A stretch of DNA of 58,620 bases from assembly GCA_002437435.1 (NCBI GenBank), contig DJPV01000038.1, forward strand, positions 1 to 58,620. Direction: 5' to 3'. The notes under the pieces were generated by a model. That model did not search any database. It saw only the letters and a list, made by a program, of their open reading frames with translations, and was not told the DNA's origin. Origin of the DNA: Lachnospiraceae bacterium UBA6403 (GTDB lineage: Bacteria; Bacillota; Clostridia; Lachnospirales; Lachnospiraceae). Numbering within the stretch: the stretch's first letter is position 1; every line of letters begins with the position of its first letter. The position numbers and the translations under genes are program-made. Of the stretch, positions 53,029 to 58,620 are shown piece by piece.

Positions 53029-53715
53029 CTATCTGAAGAAATCCAGTTTCTTCTCTAATTTTCCAAGTAAAACAGTAAGTACACCATTCCAGATCAGATA
53101 ATAGAATGCGCAGAAGAACAATGGCCATATTGCACCTGAGATTCCCTGTGAACCTTTCATGAACGCCTGTCCTGCCCAGATAATCTCCTGCAGCGCAATG
53201 ATACGTGCAAGTGAAGTATCCTTAACCAAAGTGATAATCTCGTTAGACATTGCCGGTACGATCTTCTTTATCATCTGAAGAAGCTTAACCTTGAAGAATA
53301 TCTGTCTTGGAGTCATACCAAGCACCAGACCTGCTTCTTCCTGTCCAACAGGAATTCCCTGAATTCCTCCACGATATATCTCTGAAAAATAGCAGGCATA
53401 ATTCACGATGAATGATACCGATGCTGCCACAAATCTTCCGCCTTCTCCGCCACCCCAGATCGGGTTATGGAATACAAGACCCGGAAAATAATAGATGATA
53501 AGCATCTGGATCATCAGAGGTGTACCTCGAACGATCCACACAATAAATTTCATAAGATAGCTGAGTGGCTTAAACTTCGACATAGAGCCAAATGCTATTA
53601 AAAGTCCCAGTGGAAATGCACCAAGCAAGGTCACAAAGAACAATTTTAAAGTTTGAATAAATCCTGTATTAAGCGCCCCAATTACAATCGGGAGCTGTTC
53701 AAAAAACAAATCCAT
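53029..53715 (-). CDS. Polar amino-acid ABC transporter, permease
   Basis: A 228-residue permease (HisM/GlnP type) with about five helices. LSYLMKFIVWIVRGTPLMIQ then MLIIYYFPGL is the conserved stretch, and YRGGIQGIPVGQEEAGLVLG then MTPRQIFFKVKLLQMIKKIV is the EAA motif that contacts the ATPase. RGTP and EAG are standard marks. It lies 12 bases upstream of the ATPase gene and 52 bases downstream of the binding-protein gene. A single permease subunit would form a homodimer. Confidence 0.93.
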   Translation of the reverse strand: MDLFFEQLPIVIGALNTGFIQTLKLFFVTLLGAFPLGLLIAFGSMSKFKPLSYLMKFIVWIVRGTPLMIQMLIIYYFPGLVFHNPIWGGGEGGRFVAASVSFIVNYACYFSEIYRGGIQGIPVGQEEAGLVLGMTPRQIFFKVKLLQMIKKIVPAMSNEIITLVKDTSLARIIALQEIIWAGQAFMKGSQGISGAIWPLFFCAFYYLIWNGVLTVLLGKLEKKLDFFR

Positions 53716-53767
53716 AATAATTTTCTCTCTAAGTAATAGTCAAAATAACAGTCTTATAATCTGTTAA

Positions 53768-54559
53768 TTACTCTGTAAGTGCTGCCTGTACCTTGTACTT
53801 CTCAGCACATTTCTCCATAGATCCATCAGCCTTGCTGTCTGTGAAGAACTTGTTAAGTTCTGCTGCAAGATCAGAATCTTTTCTGAAACCTACACCATAT
53901 TCCTCACTGTTAAGTCCTACTGTATATGTAAGATTTGCATAGCCTGTACCTTCACCTACCATAGCTGCTGCCATAAGGGAATCGATAATTGCTGCATCAG
54001 ATGTTCCTGCTGCAACTTCCATAAGTGCATCTGACTGTGCCTTAACTGCTGTATAATTAAGTCCAAGTTCCTTTGCCTGATCTTCTCCGGCGCTTCCTGC
54101 TTCTACAGCAAATGTAAGTTCCTTAATGCTGTCTACTGTCTGATACTGATCTGCCTTGTCCTGTGGCACGATTACAACCTGTGCATTGTTGCAGTATGCA
54201 TCAGAACATGCCATTGAGCTTGTAACCTCATCTGTAAGTGTCATACCGTTCCATACACAGTCGATTGTCTTACCATCAAGTTCCATGATCTTGTTGTCCC
54301 AGTCTATCTCTACGAATTCTGCTTTCACGCCGATGCTCTCAGCAAATGCGGATGCCATGTCTGCATCAAATCCGATCCAGTTACCTGAGTCGTCTTTGTA
54401 ATCCATTGGTGCGAAATCTGTAACACCAACAACAAGAGTTCCCTTTTCCTTTACATAATCCAGATCACTCTTTGCGTCATTTGATGAATCCTTCTTTCCA
54501 CAGCCAACCATAGAAAGTCCCATTACTGCTACTAAAACCAGTGCTACTAACTTTTTCAT
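53768..54559 (-). CDS. Amino-acid-binding lipoprotein of the ABC transporter
   Basis: A 263-residue substrate-binding protein. The signal MKKLVALVLVAVMGLSMVGC gives a lipobox (SMVGC), so it is tethered outside the membrane. VVGVTDFAPMDYKDDSGNWI then GFDADMASAFAESIGVKAEF is the SBP_bac_3 domain; KIMELDGKTIDCVWNGMTLT is conserved. The family binds polar amino acids such as glutamine, arginine or cystine. It is the first gene of the operon, behind AGGAGG. The upstream 430 bases hold no further gene. Confidence 0.95.
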   Translation of the reverse strand: MKKLVALVLVAVMGLSMVGCGKKDSSNDAKSDLDYVKEKGTLVVGVTDFAPMDYKDDSGNWIGFDADMASAFAESIGVKAEFVEIDWDNKIMELDGKTIDCVWNGMTLTDEVTSSMACSDAYCNNAQVVIVPQDKADQYQTVDSIKELTFAVEAGSAGEDQAKELGLNYTAVKAQSDALMEVAAGTSDAAIIDSLMAAAMVGEGTGYANLTYTVGLNSEEYGVGFRKDSDLAAELNKFFTDSKADGSMEKCAEKYKVQAALTE

Positions 54560-54995
54560 GATTATTTCCTCCTGAATATAATTAAAAAATATATGCCTGC
54601 CCCTTCCGGGCGCAACACGATAACATAGTAACAGTTTATCACAATAAAGTCAAACGTAATCTTATGGTTTATTATGGTAACCTCAAACTTTATGAAAGCT
54701 AACTGCCAAGTCCTACTTTTGAATCAATGTCTTTTGCTCATCTCTAGTATTCCCGCCTATTTTTTTCATAAAAAAAAGAAGCATATAATTTATATCCTTC
54801 TGCTTGTGCCGTTACCGGCTTTTTATTTATTTTGTTATTATAATCTTATCACAGGCTTTTTCGTGTGACTGTTTTTTTTGCTTTTTTTGTTTTTCACTTT
54901 ACAAAAAAGCCACGAGGCGCAAACTCGTAGCTTTTTGTTTCCCATATGGACTAATCACCGTTTTTTACCTAAGCACAATATATCATATGCTCCGA
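54560..54995. other. Intergenic stretch before the toxin-antitoxin operon
   Basis: AT-rich DNA without a supported gene. Weak forward frames at 54674 and 54804 lack ribosome binding sites and read as poly-Phe/Leu. It holds the TA terminator listed next. Confidence 0.5.
54903..54937 (-). terminator. Terminator of the toxin-antitoxin operon
   Basis: Stem AAAAAGC(C)ACGAG / CTCGT(A)GCTTTTT with a loop of about seven bases. On the minus strand TTTTTTG follows. It lies about 60 bases after the toxin stop. Confidence 0.75.
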
Positions 54996-55259
54996 CTAAA
55001 ACTCGTAATGTGTCCATAGACTGATAATCTTCACCGTCTGTTCTTCATCCAAAACTTCATAAACAAGCCGGTGTTTAATATTAATACGTCTGGAATATGC
55101 CCCTTGGAGATCTCCTAACAACTTCTCATAAGGCGGTGGAGTCTGATAGGGATTATTCCGAATAACTTCTATCAAAGCTTTTGCTTTTCTATCCAGCTTC
55201 GCTGCTTTTAGCTTAGATATATCCGCTGCTGCTTTTTTTGTGTAAACAATCGTATACAT
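54996..55259 (-). CDS. yoeB: YoeB/Txe-family mRNA-interferase toxin
   Basis: An 87-residue toxin. ATG 55259 overlaps the antitoxin stop as TAATG; an ATG two codons earlier (55265) is also open. YTKKAAADISKLKAAKLDRK and YEKLLGDLQGAYSRRINIKH then RLVYEVLDEEQTVKIISLWT and HYEF match YoeB, whose catalytic Glu, Arg, His and Tyr are present. YoeB binds the 70S A site and cuts mRNA when antitoxin is lost. It forms an operon with the YefM-like gene next to a relaxase gene, so it may stabilise the mobile element. Confidence 0.9.
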   Translation of the reverse strand: MYTIVYTKKAAADISKLKAAKLDRKAKALIEVIRNNPYQTPPPYEKLLGDLQGAYSRRINIKHRLVYEVLDEEQTVKIISLWTHYEF

Positions 55260-55507
55260 TACCATTCTACCTCATTTTCCTTCAAGCACTCATCAAGAGA
55301 GGTATGCAATCCCTCTATTATTTTTTCTCTCTGTTCCGGATTTGAGGAAAGATATAATGTCTCCATCATCCCATTATAATCTTCTTCGCTAATCACAACC
55401 GCATTCCCCTCTTTTGTACTGATATTTACCGGCTCATTGTATTTAATTGTCTGTTCTAAAAGACTGAAAATATTTTTTCTGAAATTCGTAACATTAGTGT
55501 TTAACAT
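55259..55507 (-). CDS. yefM: YefM/Phd-family antitoxin
   Basis: An 82-residue protein behind GGAGG. NVTNFRKNIFSLLEQTIKYN then EPVNISTKEGNAVVISEEDY is the Phd/YefM DNA-binding fold. MMETLYLSSNPEQREKIIEG follows, and an acidic tail (DECLKENEVEW) that would cap the toxin. It neutralises YoeB and represses its own promoter, which lies under a TGTACA-containing palindrome just upstream. Confidence 0.92.
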   Translation of the reverse strand: MLNTNVTNFRKNIFSLLEQTIKYNEPVNISTKEGNAVVISEEDYNGMMETLYLSSNPEQREKIIEGLHTSLDECLKENEVEW

Positions 55508-55520
55508 ATTGCCACCTCCT

Positions 55521-55557
55521 ATATGTACATTATAATGTACATATTCATTTCTGTCAA
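55521..55557 (-). promoter_or_regulatory. yefM/yoeB promoter under a 24-bp palindrome
   Basis: A perfect 24-bp palindrome occupies 55521-55544, with TGTACA at 55524-55529 and 55536-55541. It overlaps a strong promoter: TTGACA at 55557-55552, a 17-base spacer, TATAAT at 55534-55529. TGTACA repeats are the known YefM-YoeB operator in E. coli. The -35 lies inside the last codons of the relaxase gene. Confidence 0.85.
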
Positions 55558-56909
55558 TATTTCCTTTTTACCGGACTTTTTTTAACTGTTTTTTTCACCC
55601 GCTTTAGTTTTTGCTGCATTCTTTGACAGATCTGTTTTTCAATATACAGATGTTTTTTATAGTCCTGGATCGTATTTAAGCAACGATCCGCCAGTTTCCC
55701 AAATCGATATAACGATACAAGATTATATCCATGATCTTTAAGATCATAATATATTTCAATAGCCCTGTCATGCTCCGCTTTATATTTCTGATTGTCCGCT
55801 TTATAACTTTTATAATACGGATACAACTTCGATAACTCAGTAAGCTTATCCAAAGCAATATACCTTGCCTCATAGCTGATATGTATTCTTTTCTTCATAT
55901 TCGATAGTTCAGTCTCTGCAACCTGCAGGTAGTCCATATACTGATCTAACTTCTTTTGATCCTGCAATCCGTTCTTACTGATAAAAGATTTTACATCAAA
56001 TAACCGAATACCGGATGCTGCTACATACTTATAATAATCTCCCATATCTGTAAAAAGCCGGTGCATGTATTCCTGTCTGTTATCTTGTTGAAAAGTACCG
56101 GCAATCATCTTCATAAGATTTGCTTTCGTATAGGTCTGTTTATCTGGTGTGAGATTTACCAACCGGGCAGCTTTTTTTCGTTCCGGAGCCAAGATTGTAA
56201 TATATTTATGTTTCGGATCATCATTGATCAAATGTCCTTTTTCCTGCATGAGTATCTTAAATTTCTCATAACTATCTGCTTTACTGATACACTCATCTAC
56301 ATCCCTGAGTATCATATCATTCGTATAGGTTCCGGTCTGTTTTACCCTTTTTGAATAATCATATTTATACTTATATGTTTTTTCATCCTCTACTTCCAGA
56401 TTGAACCGTGATAATTGATACTTTTCGCATAGTTCATTGATTACCGGCATAAGATATCTTCTCCAATCACCATTCTCATACCGGTATTTTCGCCCTTCGA
56501 TCAGATCAATAGAATTAAATACAATATGACTGTGAAGATGCTCTGTATTTGTATGTACGGAATACGCTACCTGATATTCCGGTAAACACCGCTCAATAAA
56601 TTCTTTTGTGATCTGCATACAAAGATCAGGTGTGAGATGATCGGAAGCTGGAAATGCCAGTTTATAATGATATCCCTGTCTGCCATCTTCCTTTCCAAAT
56701 GCCTCCTTTATATCAATCATTTGTCTGTACACTTGCTTTGTCAGGCGTGATACATCTGTAAGATCTTCTGGTAAAGACAGATTGTATCCTGATACATATT
56801 TGCTTTCTGTTTTTTCAGGATTGTAAATGTAATCAATTCCCCGGAGCAAGCCGGCTGATTTTTTACCGGATCTTGCCTGTCTGATAGCACCTAATCTTAG
56901 ATATGCCAT
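55554..56909 (-). CDS. Relaxase/mobilization nuclease
   Basis: A 451-residue protein. Residues 1-110 include GLLRGIDYIYNPEKTESKYV, similar to the MobA/VirD2 N-terminus. NTEHLHSHIVFNSIDLIEGR holds the HxH metal pair of the nicking site, and an early Tyr (SGYNLS or YIYN) would attack DNA. The C-terminal half is helical and basic (QQKLKRVKKTVKKSPVKRKY). With MobC upstream it would nick oriT and lead DNA into a recipient cell. It follows mobC by four bases, and the TA operon begins inside its 3' end. It looks intact. Confidence 0.9.
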   Translation of the reverse strand: MAYLRLGAIRQARSGKKSAGLLRGIDYIYNPEKTESKYVSGYNLSLPEDLTDVSRLTKQVYRQMIDIKEAFGKEDGRQGYHYKLAFPASDHLTPDLCMQITKEFIERCLPEYQVAYSVHTNTEHLHSHIVFNSIDLIEGRKYRYENGDWRRYLMPVINELCEKYQLSRFNLEVEDEKTYKYKYDYSKRVKQTGTYTNDMILRDVDECISKADSYEKFKILMQEKGHLINDDPKHKYITILAPERKKAARLVNLTPDKQTYTKANLMKMIAGTFQQDNRQEYMHRLFTDMGDYYKYVAASGIRLFDVKSFISKNGLQDQKKLDQYMDYLQVAETELSNMKKRIHISYEARYIALDKLTELSKLYPYYKSYKADNQKYKAEHDRAIEIYYDLKDHGYNLVSLYRFGKLADRCLNTIQDYKKHLYIEKQICQRMQQKLKRVKKTVKKSPVKRKY

Positions 56910-56913
56910 AGTT

Positions 56914-57246
56914 TCATTCTCCTTTATAAAATACTAGTGTAATTTTCTGCAAATCATCCCGCATGGAAGCGACATCCAAAAGAGCATCTGAAAGACGTTC
57001 CATATCTGCCTGTCCGAAATCCATTGCATTCATTTTTCTGGCAATCTGATTGATATTGGTTCCAATGCCTATCAGTTGCCTTTTTGCCGATGCTATATCA
57101 GCAGCTTTTACACCAACAGAAGTCATATAGTCCTGATGAATCAATTCACGGATATATGCGCTCTCATTTTTTTTCTTACCTGCTCGGCTCAAATTAAGCT
57201 GCAGCAGCCGGTTTGTATCAGCATCAAACCGATATGATTTTTTTAT
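56914..57246 (-). CDS. mobC: MobC-type mobilization protein with apparent ATA start
   Basis: A ribbon-helix-helix relaxosome protein. The frame from TTG 57192 gives 92 residues (MSRAGKKKNESAYIRELIHQ then the GIGTNINQIARKMN motif of MobC), but it is open 18 codons further. Those codons (KKSYRFDADTNRLLQLN) continue the RHH strand and helix. The ideal AAGGAG at 57258-57253 is six bases before ATA 57246, not before any ATG or TTG. So the likely start is a non-standard ATA or a mutated ATG. The gene precedes the relaxase gene. Confidence 0.75.
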   Translation of the reverse strand: MKKSYRFDADTNRLLQLNLSRAGKKKNESAYIRELIHQDYMTSVGVKAADIASAKRQLIGIGTNINQIARKMNAMDFGQADMERLSDALLDVASMRDDLQKITLVFYKGE

Positions 57247-57273
57247 GATTTTCTCCTTATAGTCAGTTATTTT

Positions 57274-57325
57274 TGTCTATAGACACTTTTTTGTCCATGG
57301 ACACGTTATAGACACTTTGCAGACA
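57274..57325. promoter_or_regulatory. Palindromes and half-sites upstream of mobC
   Basis: Two perfect palindromes, TGTCTATAGACA (57274-57285) and TGTCCATGGACA (57292-57303), are spaced 18 bases centre to centre. TAGACA at 57309-57314 and CAGACA at 57320-57325 add half-sites at 11-base steps. They lie just upstream of mobC. Such an array could be an operator or the protein-binding part of an oriT. Confidence 0.6.
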
Positions 57326-58620
57326 CTTTTTGCCTGTTTGCTAACATATAACTTTGTTTCGCCGGTTGTCTTTGATGTGATTCTAAATGCAATACCGGAA
57401 AGTGGCTTATCGGTATCAAGTGCCACCTTCTTAAACTTGATATCTCCACGGAGAACCGTTTCTTTCTTGATAAGGGAAGCCGAGCCGATAAAACTTTCTG
57501 TGGTGTAGTTATCATTAATCACCGCAAAGATCACTCCGTCTGCATTGGATTTATCCGTTCCGTCCGTTGTGATAAATTCGCCGGTCTTTAAATATCCTTC
57601 CGGAACTTTGGTTTCCTCAATCGTAATACAGCCACAGCCGTATGGAAATGTCGGTTTTCCTGCCGTATCATAGTAATACTCACTGCTCTGATCTTTTATA
57701 AGATAAGAAGCATCACCCATGTTAATAAATCCATCCGCATCTGTTCTATATACCCATGTTCTTGCAGGGGTTTTGTCGGTTGCCTGTAACTGTTCGTATG
57801 TTGTGACTGCATCTGCACCGGTGACCGGTACATCATAGTATTTCACTGTAAACTCAGCACCGGCAAGAGAAGCTGATCCAGTCGCATCACCTGATGTACT
57901 ATCTCTCTTTTCGAGATAAATCTCTAATGGGTCATTTTTCAGTGGTTCAGTTGATGTAACTGTCTGCTCCATGTTATCTTCTGTAAAGTATAAGTAGTAG
58001 ATCGTTGTATCTAAACCGCAGCCCTCTGATGCTTTTGTCTCCTTGATACATACCCATGAGCCAATCGGCAAACCGACTAACTTATATGCACGTCCATTCT
58101 GTACGTCTGCAAGAGCATAATACTTATTCTTGTTATAGTCTGATACATAGCCATTACCGGCTGCATCCGTAGTAAAGGTACAAATATAGTCACTGGTTGA
58201 TTCTACTCCATTGCCGGATGTGATATATGCCTTATATTCTGCTCCGTCTAAGCTGTAGTTACACAGCTTATTCATCGGTGTATTATCAAACTGCTTTTTA
58301 AGTTTTAAACCGGAACGGATATCTGACATCTTGAAATTAAGTGTCTTATTACTTGATGTTGCTTCCAAGTATACCGGATCAGCTACAGAAAAACCTCTTT
58401 CCTGTGCTGTAGCTGCATCCTCGACCAAACAGTACCAGCCATATGGAAGGTTAGTGAAGTAGGCTGCATCTGAACCCGTGCCAGCTACCACTCCTTTAAT
58501 TTTTCCCGTAAGCGTATTAGCAATAATTCCAGTACCATTGTGAATGTAATCACCTACTAATGTTACCTTACTTGGATCTGTACCATTTTTCTCTACCTTG
58601 TAGAGATTAAATTTTACACC
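57277..58620 (-). CDS. Cna-B/SpaA-type surface protein, partial and probably truncated at its C-terminus
   Basis: The frame runs off the right edge; about 447 residues are visible. Repeated beta-sandwich modules are present: SASLAGAEFTVKYYDVPVTG ends in CITIEETKVPEGYLKTGEFI, and an earlier repeat has SLDGAEYKAYITSGNGVEST then WVCIKETKASEGCGLDTTIY. The Lys and Glu in KK..-E-ETK fit isopeptide-forming Cna-B/SpaA domains of pili and adhesins. The last module stops after GIAFRITSKTTGETKLYVSK with an unrelated basic tail and no LPxTG sortase signal. The missing end suggests that insertion of the mobilization module cut the gene. Confidence 0.75.
   Translation of the reverse strand, partial: GVKFNLYKVEKNGTDPSKVTLVGDYIHNGTGIIANTLTGKIKGVVAGTGSDAAYFTNLPYGWYCLVEDAATAQERGFSVADPVYLEATSSNKTLNFKMSDIRSGLKLKKQFDNTPMNKLCNYSLDGAEYKAYITSGNGVESTSDYICTFTTDAAGNGYVSDYNKNKYYALADVQNGRAYKLVGLPIGSWVCIKETKASEGCGLDTTIYYLYFTEDNMEQTVTSTEPLKNDPLEIYLEKRDSTSGDATGSASLAGAEFTVKYYDVPVTGADAVTTYEQLQATDKTPARTWVYRTDADGFINMGDASYLIKDQSSEYYYDTAGKPTFPYGCGCITIEETKVPEGYLKTGEFITTDGTDKSNADGVIFAVINDNYTTESFIGSASLIKKETVLRGDIKFKKVALDTDKPLSGIAFRITSKTTGETKLYVSKQAKSVCKVSITCPWTKKCL

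Noticed and set aside
54674..55019. Two forward frames rich in Phe and Leu
   Set aside because: They result from T-rich intergenic DNA and a terminator; no ribosome binding site is present.
1..58620. CRISPR arrays, tRNA and rRNA genes
   Set aside because: No regularly spaced direct repeats and no cloverleaf or rRNA signature were seen on either strand by reading.

Overview
The window is low-to-mid GC Firmicutes DNA, most likely from a gut Lachnospiraceae (Coprococcus/Roseburia-like). This is inferred from strong AGGAGG ribosome binding sites, a T-box on thrS, a NiCo riboswitch, a metal P-type ATPase with a small DUF6110-like partner, and Lachnospiraceae-style mobile fragments (tnpV, MobA/MobL-type relaxases). 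No rRNA, tRNA, CRISPR array or replication origin was seen. Most genes lie on the minus strand.

Layout. 1-1250: 5' ends of two small membrane-associated genes and a truncated XRE regulator. 1257-4266: four-subunit 2-oxoacid:ferredoxin oxidoreductase operon (gamma-delta-alpha-beta), followed at once by a 215-bp folded inverted repeat. 4727-14774: housekeeping and metabolic genes (PnuC, cold-shock protein, GH43 glycosidase beside a doubly broken AraC regulator, glycogen branching enzyme with a Lys/Ala tail, two GNATs). 14871-22470: nitrilase-family amidase, amidohydrolase and NhaC-type transporter, then a cytidylate-kinase-like protein, a LuxR regulator, an internally deleted Gfo/Idh/MocA gene and dihydroorotase. 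22663-27498: an ABC efflux cassette (permease, ATPase, TetR) bracketed by two direct copies of a structured repeat. 27697-33012: lipoprotein + MMPL/RND exporter + TetR. 33047-37780: P1B ATPase with partner, MATE exporter, GT8. 38026-48070: secreted Fn3 protein, membrane-bound LuxR regulator, NiCo-riboswitch-controlled CDF exporter, T-box thrS, SDR, EAL/GGDEF protein. 48297-51770: a decayed accessory island (tnpV remnant, membrane/cytosolic gene pair, methylase scrap, AbiE toxin-antitoxin with frameshifted toxin, relaxase scrap) abutting a truncated metallophosphoesterase. 52237-54559: polar amino-acid ABC uptake operon. 54996-57246: YefM/YoeB-type toxin-antitoxin behind a mobilization module (MobC, relaxase). 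57277-58620: 3' end of a Cna-B/SpaA-type surface protein, apparently shortened where it meets the mobilization module.

Regulation visible in sequence: a NiCo aptamer with overlapping terminator before the CDF gene; a T-box before thrS; two near-identical palindromes at the two promoter regions of the ABC/TetR cassette; nested palindromes plus a leader terminator before the RND operon; and a TGTACA-containing 24-bp palindrome over the YefM/YoeB promoter.

The strongest candidate for something undescribed is a repeat family with three copies (13581-13737, 22663-22913, 27242-27498). Helix sequences differ between copies but keep pairing, while internal-loop motifs stay constant. That suggests a conserved RNA or single-stranded-DNA fold rather than a protein gene, although short spurious ORFs run through it. 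All calls are from reading the sequence; no database search was run.
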